From a virus: DNA of 32,477 bases. The translations under genes and the position numbers were made by a program. How positions within the stretch are numbered: the stretch's first letter is position 1; each line of letters starts with the position of its first letter. The notes below the pieces were generated by a model. The model was not told the DNA's origin, did not search any database, and saw only the letters and a list, made by a program, of their open reading frames with translations. The stretch is taken from positions 1 to 32,477 of IMG/VR virus record IMGVR_UViG_3300037107_000061. One strand, 5' to 3'. Shown piece after piece: positions 6,604-16,600 of this stretch.

Positions 6604-7337
6604 TGGGGGGAATCGCCATCTCAGTCTTGCACGCGACGCGCGGCCGCCCGAAGGAGGCGGTCGCCGCGATGCGTTTGTTCCACGACCGGGCGGTCAATCC
6701 AGCGTCGATCGAGTACATTCTGGCGATTGATCTTTCCGATCCATCATCGCCCGACCTGATGCACGCCGTCGGCAATCAGGCCACGATCCTCCGCTTTGCG
6801 AAGATCCATATCGTCGAAATCCCCGGTCACAGCTCCGTCTCCGCCTGGGATGCCGCCGCCAAAAAGAGCAGCGGGACGATCTTGGTGCAGGGACAGGATG
6901 ACATCCAGCCGCCGGAGAAATGGGATCTTTCGCTGGTGGGATGGCTCTACAAGGTCTGCGGCAAGGATTGGGCGTCGATGCCCGCCGTCGTCGCCGTGTC
7001 CGACGGCTACCGCAAAGACCGGCTGCTATGCACCGCCATCTGCAATCGTGCCCGGTACGAACAGGAAGGTGAATTTTTGCACAAGGGCTATCGATCCGTG
7101 TTCAGCGATGGAGACTTTACGCTTCGGGCCTATCAGGATGCCAAGTTCGGCCGCTGCACACTGGTCGAAGCGCGGGAACTTGTAATGCGCCACGAACACC
7201 CCTATCACAATCCGAACGTCCCGACCGATGCAATCTATCAACATGAGAACAGCAACGAAGCCTATGGCCAGGGGGCACAGACGTTCATAACCCGCAACCC
7301 CCTCTGGAAAGAATCTGGATTTGTTGACTGGCTCTGA
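6603..7337 (+). CDS. GT2-like glycosyltransferase, 244 aa
   Basis: Starts at the ATG at 6603 within TGATG. A longer frame from 6399 only reads through the two preceding genes. The N-terminal GIAISVLHATRGRPKEAVAAM (3-23) matches the first beta strand and helix of GT2/GT-A enzymes. SVSAWDAAAKKSSGTILVQG (78-97) followed by QDDIQPP places an acidic DD pair at the nucleotide-sugar site, and VFSDGDFTLRAY is the usual later 'D.dl..R' acceptor element. No membrane segment is seen. It probably transfers a sugar in the same pathway as its neighbours, but donor and acceptor cannot be read from the sequence. A 9-nt gap follows before the next gene. Confidence 0.7.
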   Translation: MGGIAISVLHATRGRPKEAVAAMRLFHDRAVNPASIEYILAIDLSDPSSPDLMHAVGNQATILRFAKIHIVEIPGHSSVSAWDAAAKKSSGTILVQGQDDIQPPEKWDLSLVGWLYKVCGKDWASMPAVVAVSDGYRKDRLLCTAICNRARYEQEGEFLHKGYRSVFSDGDFTLRAYQDAKFGRCTLVEARELVMRHEHPYHNPNVPTDAIYQHENSNEAYGQGAQTFITRNPLWKESGFVDWL

Positions 7338-7346
7338 AATCCCACC

Positions 7347-7616
7347 ATGGCCAAGAACTATCCCTCCCCCGCCGTCCCCCAGAATTCCTCCGGGCTCGGC
7401 ATGAAACCCAACTGGAGCAAGCTCGACTGCGATGAGAAGATCGAGCGGCTCCGCGAAGTCGTGAAGCTCCAGCGCGCGCGCATCGACTATCTCGAACGCA
7501 CCAGCGAGAACCACACCCACGACGAGGAATCAGGGAGACCCGTGCTCCCGGTGAACACCTACGACGCCGTGCGCAACCGCGGCGAGGAGAAGCCCAACGA
7601 CGAGGTATATATCTGA
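7347..7616 (+). CDS. Hypothetical coiled-coil protein, 89 aa
   Basis: A small hydrophilic protein. A Pro/Ser-rich N-terminus precedes a charged helix (DEKIERLREVVKLQRARIDYLERTSENHTH, about residues 29-58) with hydrophobic residues spaced as in a coiled coil. A disordered acidic end follows. Its TGA overlaps the ATG of the next glycosyltransferase (TGATG). I recognise no family. The helix suggests oligomerisation, perhaps as an accessory subunit. A small-terminase role is conceivable from the position upstream of the terminase, but there is no helix-turn-helix and I do not propose it. Confidence 0.65.
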   Translation: MAKNYPSPAVPQNSSGLGMKPNWSKLDCDEKIERLREVVKLQRARIDYLERTSENHTHDEESGRPVLPVNTYDAVRNRGEEKPNDEVYI

Positions 7617-8353
7617 TGGATGATCGGTTTTACATCGCCATTCCGACCCACAATCGGCGCTCCATCGTCGCCGAGTGCGTCCCGACTGTTAAGGCCGGCA
7701 TGGCGCTTGGCGACATTCTGGTGATCTATGATGACGCATCGACCGAATTCGGCTACAAGTTCCTCGAGAAGTGGGCAACGGTTGTCCATCGTGAGCCCCA
7801 CGCAATCGGGATCGAGGCCCAGCGGCGGAATCACTTTCGTGCTTTCTGGGCCAGCGGGCTTCCTTATTGCTACCTCACGGACTCTGACGCGCTCCACGAT
7901 CCTGCATGGCGCAAGGAAGCGTTGAGGCTACAGGCTCTTGCTGGCGGTGCCCCGGTTTGTCTCTACAACACGATGGCGCATGTCACCATCCAGGGAAACA
8001 CGATTGAGGACGATCCCGACAGCGACATCATTTGGCGGCGCGTGGCGCCCGGCATCTCCTACCTGCTCACGCGAGAGCACGTCAAATCCATCATGCCGTT
8101 CGTCGATAATTTGGCCCACTGGGATTGGCAGGTTCCAGAGATCCTCGGCCACCGATTTGCCGTCGCCCGCCGGAGCTACGTCGATCACATCGGGCAGGGA
8201 GGGCTACACCACGATCCAAAACAAGGCTACGATGGCGGAGATAGGGCATTGAATCCCAGCGTGCCGCTCGTCCGCCTGCGCCGGGAAATCGTCGCCCGCC
8301 TAAAAGAAGTCTATGCCACCCGAGACAACTTCACCGAACACGCTTCACGCTGA
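7616..8353 (+). CDS. GT2-family glycosyltransferase, 245 aa
   Basis: The clearest GT2 enzyme of the cluster. RFYIAIPTHNRRSIVAECV (4-22) is the first strand-helix with the usual T.NR. DDAST (39-43) is the nucleotide-binding acidic motif. IGIEAQRRNHFRAFW (65-79) fits the 'g...arN.g...a' segment, and YLTDSDALHDP (86-96) carries the DxD metal motif. DWQVPEILGHRFAVA matches the later region that contains the catalytic-base area. No membrane helix is seen. It overlaps the previous gene by TGATG, and the following acetyltransferase gene begins inside its last 41 nt. Confidence 0.8.
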   Translation: MDDRFYIAIPTHNRRSIVAECVPTVKAGMALGDILVIYDDASTEFGYKFLEKWATVVHREPHAIGIEAQRRNHFRAFWASGLPYCYLTDSDALHDPAWRKEALRLQALAGGAPVCLYNTMAHVTIQGNTIEDDPDSDIIWRRVAPGISYLLTREHVKSIMPFVDNLAHWDWQVPEILGHRFAVARRSYVDHIGQGGLHHDPKQGYDGGDRALNPSVPLVRLRREIVARLKEVYATRDNFTEHASR

Positions 8354-8738
8354 TGTCGAAGAAGGCACGGGCCGCCTCGATCTGGAGTGGACCGGCAAGC
8401 ACCTCCGCCAGCTCTACGATTACCGCGAGCTGACCGATGCCGACATTGGGCGATGCTTTCTCTCAAGCCTGTGCTTCGGGCTCTACATCATGGGCGAACA
8501 GATCGGCTTCGCGCGCGTGGTGACCGACCGGGCGGTCTTCTCCACCGTCGCCGAGATCGTGATCGACGAGAAATTCCAGCGCCAAAGCTACGGCCGCCAG
8601 CTACTCCAGGCCGCCCTTGCCCATCCGTGGGTCTCCGGCACGATCTGCATCGCCTGCAGCCGGCGGGCCCCTGAGTTCTTCGATAACCTTGGATTCAAGC
8701 GGGTCCATGACTGGGTCGGGCAAAGGATGCCGAGATGA
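8313..8738 (+). CDS. GNAT-family N-acetyltransferase, 141 aa
   Basis: Predicted to transfer an acetyl group from acetyl-CoA. GEQIGFARVVTDRAVFSTVA (61-80), then EIVIDEKFQRQSYGRQLLQA (81-100), matches GNAT motifs D and A, with the Q-S-Y-G-R-Q pyrophosphate loop in place of the usual Q/R-x-x-G-x-G/A. EFFDNLGFKRV (121-131) is the typical C-terminal strand-helix. The length is normal. The ATG at 8313 makes a 41-nt overlap with the upstream gene. No later ATG keeps the N-terminal strand, so I keep it. Its stop overlaps the terminase start (ATGA). In this setting it may acetylate a sugar made by the neighbouring transferases, but protein substrates are equally possible. Confidence 0.8.
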   Translation: MPPETTSPNTLHADVEEGTGRLDLEWTGKHLRQLYDYRELTDADIGRCFLSSLCFGLYIMGEQIGFARVVTDRAVFSTVAEIVIDEKFQRQSYGRQLLQAALAHPWVSGTICIACSRRAPEFFDNLGFKRVHDWVGQRMPR

Positions 8739-10555
8739 ACGAGAGCGAACTACTTAAAGCGGCGGTCAGGACCAACACCGGAGCTTGGGCTGAAACGTCG
8801 GGCAAAATATGGGGGAAGGATAGGACCATTGGGTTGATAACCCCGCGCCTGAATTATCTGCAGAAAAAGATCCAAGCGACGGTGAACCAATTCGTGCGGC
8901 TGAAACTTCCGATTCGTATATTGGGGTTGAAACCTAGGCAGCGCGGATCGACCACTTATTTCACCGCACTCGGCTACACGGCAATGCGCCGGACCAGCAC
9001 GTCCGCCATCTTCATCGGTGGCCAGCAAGACCAAACGGTGGGATTGTGGACCATGCTGAAAACGTATAACGACAACGATACATTCAACTGGGGAAACACC
9101 GGCACCGTAAACGAGAAAGGGGCGACGTTCAGCAACGGAAGCCGGGCGAAGAAAGAAACCGCTCGCGATGTTCAAGCCGGGATCGGGGATACCTATACAT
9201 TGCTTCACGCAACTGAGGTTGCCCGATGGAGCCGCTATGGTGTCAATAATGCCGCAGATGTTCTGACCAACGTATTGAAGGCGGTGCCACTTAACCCCGG
9301 CACGGCGATTTTCCTAGAATCAACTGCCGAAGGCTCGGGTAACGACTTCCATAAACGCTGGATGGATGCTGTTGACGCTGAGGATTTCATTGCCGGTAGG
9401 GTGACAATTCAACCCGGCCAGTACGTGAGGGTGTTTGCACCATTTTTTGAATTTGAAGATTCCGCATTACGCCTCGACACCGACCAGAAAAAAGAGATCC
9501 AACGCACGCTCGACTCCGAAGAGGAATTCAAGGGCGAGCAGCAGCTCATCGACCGCTACGGGCGCGACGACAACGGAACGATCCGCCTTGGCACAGCGGT
9601 CAAGGATTTCGACGTTTACGAACAGCTTGCTTGGCGGCGCTACGCCATCCACGAGGAATGCAAACGAGACAAGATCGTCTTCGACCGGGACTATCCGCAC
9701 TCCTGGCAGGACGCCTTTGTTAAGTCCGGCAACCTGCGCTTCAACCAGACCGGACTTTCCGTACTACGGAAAAGGCTGAAGCTGGCTAGCGTCCAGACCG
9801 GGATCATCGAAGAGACAAAGGGCCGGATCGTTTTACGCCCGACCGAGCTGGGCGAGGCGAAGTTCAAGATCTTCGAGCGGCCGACGGTTGGCCGGCGCTA
9901 TTTCCTGTCGGTCGACCCGATGACCGGCATCACCCAAGTCGGCGGACAGGATCCCGACTATCACGCCGCCTGGGTTCTTCGGCAGGGTTTCTGGGGCAAT
10001 AACGGCCAATGGACCCGGCCATGCACGGCCGCCCGAATCATCCGGTCTCGCTGGGATATTGACGTTCTGGAAGAGGCAATCTGGAAACTCGCCCGGTACT
10101 ACGGACCGAGCTTCGGATGCTGCATCGGGATCGAAATGAACCAAGACCGAGGGCTCACGGAATTGCTGAAGACCCGGAGCGCAAATCTGTATATGCGGGA
10201 GATCTTCAATCAGCGCGAACAGAAGACCTCCAAAGCCTACGGCTACCAGACCAATGTGAAGACCCGCGAGATTCTGGTCGAATGTCTGGCCAAGGCGATT
10301 CGCGAATGGGACTCACCGGGCGAGGGAATCGACATCTGGGATGAAGATGCCTTGGAGCAGTGCGAACAGTTTATCACCCGGCCGGACGGTACTTCGGGCG
10401 CGAGCGAGGGTTACCACGACGACGATCCGATCGGGATCGGGCTCGGCCTGCTCCTGCTGGAGCATGGCACGGTCATGCCGCCGCGGGATACAGGGTTCCT
10501 GCTACCGCCCGATCTGAGGGAAGACACGGTTGTCCGTGCAAACCCCTATTCGTAG
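8735..10555 (+). CDS. terL: Terminase large subunit, 606 aa
   Basis: The DNA-packaging motor and nuclease that cuts and pumps genome DNA into the procapsid. ATPase half: a deviant Walker A KPRQRGSTT (66-74), in the 'RQ.G.ST' form common in phage terminases; a Walker B region LLHATEVARW (156-165), where the Glu is the likely catalytic base; and a coupling motif LESTAEGSG (194-202). Nuclease half (RNase H fold): Asp394 in LSVDPMTG, Glu467 in IGIEMNQD, and the HDDD cluster at 561-564, giving the expected acidic triad. The length is at the upper end of the usual range. It overlaps the acetyltransferase by ATGA. No recognisable small subunit is next to it. Confidence 0.93.
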   Translation: MNESELLKAAVRTNTGAWAETSGKIWGKDRTIGLITPRLNYLQKKIQATVNQFVRLKLPIRILGLKPRQRGSTTYFTALGYTAMRRTSTSAIFIGGQQDQTVGLWTMLKTYNDNDTFNWGNTGTVNEKGATFSNGSRAKKETARDVQAGIGDTYTLLHATEVARWSRYGVNNAADVLTNVLKAVPLNPGTAIFLESTAEGSGNDFHKRWMDAVDAEDFIAGRVTIQPGQYVRVFAPFFEFEDSALRLDTDQKKEIQRTLDSEEEFKGEQQLIDRYGRDDNGTIRLGTAVKDFDVYEQLAWRRYAIHEECKRDKIVFDRDYPHSWQDAFVKSGNLRFNQTGLSVLRKRLKLASVQTGIIEETKGRIVLRPTELGEAKFKIFERPTVGRRYFLSVDPMTGITQVGGQDPDYHAAWVLRQGFWGNNGQWTRPCTAARIIRSRWDIDVLEEAIWKLARYYGPSFGCCIGIEMNQDRGLTELLKTRSANLYMREIFNQREQKTSKAYGYQTNVKTREILVECLAKAIREWDSPGEGIDIWDEDALEQCEQFITRPDGTSGASEGYHDDDPIGIGLGLLLLEHGTVMPPRDTGFLLPPDLREDTVVRANPYS

Positions 10556-10584
10556 CAACAAATTGACGGATGTAAAATAGGGGT
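10542..10584 (+). promoter_or_regulatory. 9-bp perfect inverted repeat spanning the terminase stop
   Basis: ACCCCTATT (10542-10550) and AATAGGGGT (10576-10584) are exact reverse complements separated by 25 nt. The span includes the terminase TAG (10553-10555). The interval carries TTGACG (10563-10568). The pair could fold into a long-looped hairpin in the mRNA or act as a two-site operator over the promoter-like element before the giant gene. There is no T-run, so it is not a classical terminator. Confidence 0.4.
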
Positions 10585-10592
10585 GTAGTGGG
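10563..10592 (+). promoter_or_regulatory. Candidate phage promoter upstream of the giant gene
   Basis: TTGACG at 10563-10568 is followed 18 nt after its start by GGGTGTAGTGGG (10581-10592). A very similar arrangement (TTGACT, then GGGAGTAGTGCG at an offset of 19) precedes the scaffold gene. The segment in the -10 position, TAGTGG, matches the housekeeping consensus poorly, so a phage- or host-specific form is implied if it is real. Confidence 0.35.
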
Positions 10593-10603
10593 CACTTACT
10601 CCG

Positions 10604-13600
10604 ATGCCCGCACCAGCCGACACAGAAGAGATGCTGAAAAGCACGACTCGCCCAGCCCGACCAGAAGACGAACAGACGACAGAAGAGCAGCAACAGCCCG
10701 CACAACAGCCGGAAGAGCAGCAGCCGGAACAGACAACCAACCCGCCGGCGGGCAACAAACTCCCGGCTCCGATCACGCCGCTAACCCGCGTGCGCGGGGC
10801 GCTGGCGGCGCCGGAGGACGAAGATCAGCGGCACGCTGACGCGATCTCGAATCTCGAAACCCAGCGCCGGCAGCAGTGGGAGCAGCAAATGCCGTTTGCG
10901 CCGTCCGGCTGGATGCCGGCGGTGCGCCCGGACGAGCAAGCCGCCGCGGTGCGGCAGTCTGATTACACTGCCCAAAAGCAGCAGCGCCAGCAAAAGAACG
11001 TCGACCTAGAGGAACAGCGGCAGGTCAACAGCCAGCGCGAAGCGCAGTTCCGCGCCACCGGCCAGTCGTTCTATCGCGATCCGTATGGCGATCTCCAGCC
11101 GGTGATCGACACGACTGGACGGCCAATGTATCGGCCAACCGGATTCGAGACCGGGGAGAATGAAAAGGGCGAGACCATGATGGTCCGCCGCAACGCCTAC
11201 GGTAAACAGGAGTACAAGACCCCTCCGATAACCACCTCCGGCGACCCGGCCGATGAGAATCTTTATTACAACCTGCCCGATGGCGAGTTGAAGCCCATCG
11301 GCAAGATCGACGATCTTAAGGGGCACACCAATCCGACGATTGCCCATGCCGCCGCCCGGGAATTCGCCCACCGGCATGCCGCCATGTGGCGCGAGGCGAT
11401 CAACGGGGTGGAAAGCGCCAACGGGGAGATCCAGGGGCAGATCGCCCAGGCCACGGCGGATCATGAGGCTATCGGCACAAAAGCCGAGGACATCCAGAAG
11501 CAGATCGATACGCTCCGAGCGGATCCCCATTTCAACGAGACAACCGGCGGGATTCTAGGCATGGGCGGAAAACCGTCCGACGCCGCGCTCCAGCTACAGA
11601 CCAAGGCCAATCAGCTTCAGCTTCAACTGGAGACCACGCAGCAGCAGCAAGCCGATATTGCCGGCCAGATTGCCAAAGGCGGGGAGCTGGACGTGCGGGC
11701 CAAGCAGGCGAAGGCCGATCTGGCGATCTACAAGCTGAAGGCCGGGCACGACAACGCGAAGAACCTCGCCGACGTGCGGCGGGCGATCCTCGATCTCCAA
11801 GGCAAGACCGATAAAAACGATCCGGTCCTGTCCGAGATCCTGAAGAAGCAGGACGAATTCGCCAAAGGCATCCAGCAGGCGACGGACTTTGCTAAGACCC
11901 TCGGACCGCGCGGACTGAGCTCCGGCGATGCCGCTGAGCGGCCATTGCCCGGTCTGCCTGATCAACTCCAGCAAGAGCCGTTCGCCATGGTGGCCAAAGG
12001 GGTGAAGCAGGTTGGCCCGTTGTCCATCGACCGGATCGCTCAGCTTTACGGCGACGGGAAGACAGGCTTCAAGCCCAGTTCTTTGCTGGCGATGAACCAG
12101 CGGATCAATGACATCGAGGAAACGATCCAGGGATTCGCCGGCCAATCGCTCGCTCCGAAGTCGGGCCAGATGATCGCTTCGCTCAAGGAGGAACAGGACT
12201 ACCTGAAAAACCTCTACGCCAATCGGCTGACCCAGCTTCCGGCAGATCAGCAGCGCAAGGTCACGGAGTACATTGGAAGCCTGAAGACGACGGCCATGGG
12301 CGCCGTTTTGCGCGATGCCGGAGTCAATATCGTGCCGGCAATGGCCGCGGCCAAGGCTGGCAAGGTCGGAGGGCTACTTGGCACGAAGATCGGCGCCATG
12401 ATCCCAGGACTGGGAGAGACGGGCATTGGCGAAGCCGGCGGAGCGATAATCGGCGGCGGCATATCGGCCATTCTCGGCTACATGCTGGCCGACAAAGCCC
12501 AGCGGGCACTTATCAAGGCGGCATTCCCAGATCAGTACGACAAGCTCGTAGATTATGCCGCGAAGGATTGGGATCAGCATCCGATTGCCAAAACCCTCGG
12601 CGGAGCCGCCGGACAGGCACCGGCGTTCGGACTCAGCGCGGTCAGTACCGCGCGCGGAATGCTTGCCCTTGGCAAGATAGCTGCCCGGCAGGAGGTCACC
12701 GCAGCCGAGACGGCATCAGCCAAGGCGCTCGCGATTAAGGCCGGCGTCGCCACCGCGCAGAGCGTCGGCTTCGACCTTAAGGAAAACAAGAGCGTCGATC
12801 CGGCGCGCGTGTTGTCGGCGGTCGCTCAGATGATGATTCTCGGCGGCGAGGAGAAGGCCAAAGGCCCATCGCTCGGAGAAATGCGGGCGAAGGCAGAGGC
12901 AGGCCGCGGCGGGCCGGCAGGCCGACAGATGCCCGAACAGGCCGCATTCGACGAACAGCAGCGCATGCCGGCCAAGGAGGCGAACGCCGAGCTCGTTCCA
13001 AAGGAGGGAGAGAACCAACTCGGCGCCGGAGGTCCGGCCAAAGAAGCGTCCGCCGCCGATCTCAAATCGCGCATGGAAGCGATCGACAAGCGCCTCCAAT
13101 CTCTCAAGGGCAAGAACGGTCCGGCACAGGCACATGCCGCCGCCAAGAAGGCCGGATGGAGCGATCAGGAGTTTGTCGACAGATTCGAGAAGGCATTCGG
13201 CAAAAAGAACGCTCCGAAGGCTCCGCCGCCAGATGCCAATTTCAACCAGCAGGGCACCGAAGCGCCTCCGCCCGCCGCCGCGGCTCAAGGGCGAACGAAG
13301 CCATTCGAGGCCGAAGGCCAGCCGAAAGGGGCCAAGCCGCCGCCGGGCGCCGCCCAGGCCGATCAGAAGCCGCCGGGGTTTGTCGATGTCACGACCGGCA
13401 AGCCGATGACGGAGGCTGAGGCGATGAAACCGCCGGGCGCAGAACCGCCGTCCGCCGCTCCAAAAACAGCGCCCAAGCCTCCGACCGCCCCGACGCCAGC
13501 ACCGGCTGGAGCCGCCAAGGCCGCGCCGATCGTCACGCCGCCGCCCGCCGAGCCGGCAGCAGCGCCGAAACCGCAGAAGACCGAGATGGGGGACAAGACC

Positions 13601-16600
13601 GTCGATTTCCTTGGAAAGAAGCATGCGGTTATCGAAGGCCACGGCCCGGAGCTTTCCCAATGGCAGATCAAGGACAGCGAATCCCCGACCGGCAGCCGAA
13701 CGACTCACGACGTTGGCGAGGTGATGGATGCCTTCAGCCGGATGAGCGCGGATGATTTCACGAAACAATCGAAGGCTGATCGACCAAACAAACGAGGAGG
13801 GTCCGAGCACGCAAAGGAGATGGGTGAAGCCGCCAAAGGGAACACCGATCTCGTCGCCCGACTGGACAGCCACGCGAAGCTTGCGCGCGAGGCTTCCCAC
13901 ACTGCGATGGATGCCGGCGACATGGACCGTGCACTAGCCGAGGGCGCCAAGGCGCAGATGTTCCGCGAGGCCCACGAGTTTGCGACCCAAACCGGATACT
14001 ACTCCAAGGAATCAATCGCCTCCCGCGCGGCCGAAGCCGAGCGCGTGGCCCAAGAGAAAGCGAAAGCCAATGCCACTCAAACCGGGGAAAAGCCAAAAGG
14101 TAATATCGGAGAACATCAGGGAATTCCACAAGGGACCAACATTCCAGCGAACGGCGCAGAAGTTCGGAAAGGCCAAGGCGAACAAGCAGGCGGTGGCGGT
14201 GGCGCTGTCCAACGCCCGCCAGAAGCCAAAGCACAAAGTCCGGAATCTATTCGGGCGGCCATAGAAGAAGGGAATAAATCGCCAGAAGAAGATGCGAGGA
14301 TTGATGCGGAGCTTGCTGCAAAGAAGGTTGCCGCTGCCGAGCCTCCCGGGCCGGCTCTGGAACTCGAATCCCAGACTCCGGAGCAAAGCGCAGCGGAGGC
14401 CAAAAAGACTCGAGAAGCCGCCGCCAAAAAAGCCGAGAGTAAGCCGCAGAAACGCACGTCCGACAAGGTGATCGACGCTCTGAAAAAGGCGAAGATGATG
14501 CCACCGGGAGCGACCCTGGGTGCCTCTCCGTTCTCGGTCGCCTATGACGGAGCGATCGATCTGGCCATCGGCGCCATCAAAGCCGGGCGGGCGGTTGCCG
14601 ACGTGGTGAAGATGGCGCAGGAACACTTCAAGGCGAAGTACCCGAACGCCAGCGCCGAGGCTCTGGAGGATTTGGCCAACGACATCAAGATGGCGCACAG
14701 CGGAGTTGCCGCATCCGGCGCCGCTGCCGCCGGGCGCATGCAGAAGGTTCGCGATCGTATCGCAAATGTCGCCTTCAACATGGGGCTCGGGGAGAAGGGT
14801 AAGATCTACGATGAGATGGCGAAGAGCCGGGACGCCGCCGACAATCAAGCCAACCTCTTCGGCCGCCAGAACGCCCGCGCCATTGAGAACGACATCGTAC
14901 ACGCCTTCGGGCAAAAGACAGACCAGAAGGCCGCCCGTGACGCCCTGACGTTCGCCGTTGAGGCCGGCGGAGACAGCAAGGCGCTCGACGCGATGGCCGC
15001 CAAGATTGGCGCGAGCAAGAAGGCGCCGGAGAAGTGGAAGCAGCGCGCTCTCGATTCGATTGCCTTTGCTCAGGCCCACATGGCGGAGATGAAGCCGATG
15101 GTGGACCGCTATCACCGCATGACGCGGGATCAGGTGACCGCCGAGAACGCCGCCGGCATCGACACGATCTATCGATCGAACTACGTCATGCACGCCCAGG
15201 ACATCGACAATTCCTTGGGTCACTGGTTCACCGGGGAAGGAAGCCGTGGCGACTTCAGCAGTTTCGAGAAGAACCGCACGCATGAGACTTTTGCCGACTC
15301 GCTCGCCGCCGGCGTCAACCCGAAGAGCCTGGACGCGCTCGACCTCCTGCAATCCCGGCTGATGCACGGCCAGCGCATGATCAACAAGGGCGCCTGGATG
15401 GAAGGGCTGAAGGGGATTACCGACCCGCTGACCAAGAGCCCGATCGCCGCCGAACCGACCCTAAAGGAACGTGCGAACGGATCGAAGTATTTCGACGCTC
15501 CGAAGGGTTACACCGTCGAGCACGTCGGCCGCACAGCCATCGCCGTGATGAATGGATACGAGGGAATCTTTCACGCGCTGACCGATCCAAGCCGCCTTGG
15601 CGATGATGGGTTCATGAAGGTTGTCCAGCAGGCCAACGCCGGAGGGAAGTCGTCGAACCTGCTCTTCGACAGTTTCCACTTCGGCCGGCTGGCGGCCTGG
15701 AACGCCGCCATGCGTGCAAACGCGGGCGGAGTGATGGGCGGAGGCGCTGAAATGCCCAACCCGTTTTCCTATAAGCGCGGCCTCAATCTACTCGATAACA
15801 CCCCGGGCGAGATCGTCAAACAGGCCCGGCTCGACGGCTGCTCGCCGGAGCAAATCAAGCAGCTCATCCAGACCAAGGTGAAGCTCGACATGCTCACGAA
15901 GGAAGGGATGAACGTCGGGCAGATCGCCGACAATCTCCACCAAGAAGTCTTGCGGCGACTCCCGGTGATCGGGCGGTTCAATAAATTCCTCTTCGACTCC
16001 TTCCAGCGCGGCATCATGTCCGAGATCGGAACGATGGAATATGACCGGCAGCGCGGGATGAAGGGCAACGCCGGACTCAGTGACCAAGAGGTTGCCAGAA
16101 AGGTTGCCCAGGAGATCAACACCCGATTCGGCAACTTTGGCCGGCAAGGGCAATTCAAGAGCAAGTCCGCCCAGGATGTCATGCGGCTGCTCGTGCTGGC
16201 TCCGCAGTGGAACGAGGGACTACTCAAGTCGGAAGGCGGCGCCGTCGTCAACGCCGGCAAGTCGGCCGCCAACCTCGCCATGGGCAAAGGGCTCGCCACC
16301 TCAATGCTGACGCGCTCCGTGGCGACCATGGTGCTCGCAACCTTTGTCGGGAATCAACTACTCAACCAGTACACCCGTGGCAAGTGGACATGGGAGAATC
16401 CTGAAGAGGGGATCGGGGCCAAGCTCTCCGCCTGGATTCCTGACGTCATCGGAAAAGGCCCCGGATTCTTTCTGAACCCAATGGGCATCGGCGCTGAGGT
16501 CACCCACCTGATCATGTCGAAGTACGAGAAGACCGATAGCATGAGGCGATCAGTCGGAGGGTTTATTCGATCCCGTGCTTCCGCAATCGGTCGGCCGGTG

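Noticed and set aside
12716-13900. 394-codon minus-strand open frame
   Set aside because: Antisense to the Ala/Pro-rich part of the giant gene. The translation is Arg/Gly/Leu low-complexity and there is no plausible promoter or operon context.
14012-15367. 451-codon open frame on the minus strand inside the giant gene
   Set aside because: It lies entirely antisense to a frame with protein-like composition and coupled neighbours. Its product is Arg/Leu/Gly/Val-rich, as expected from the complement of GC-rich codons.
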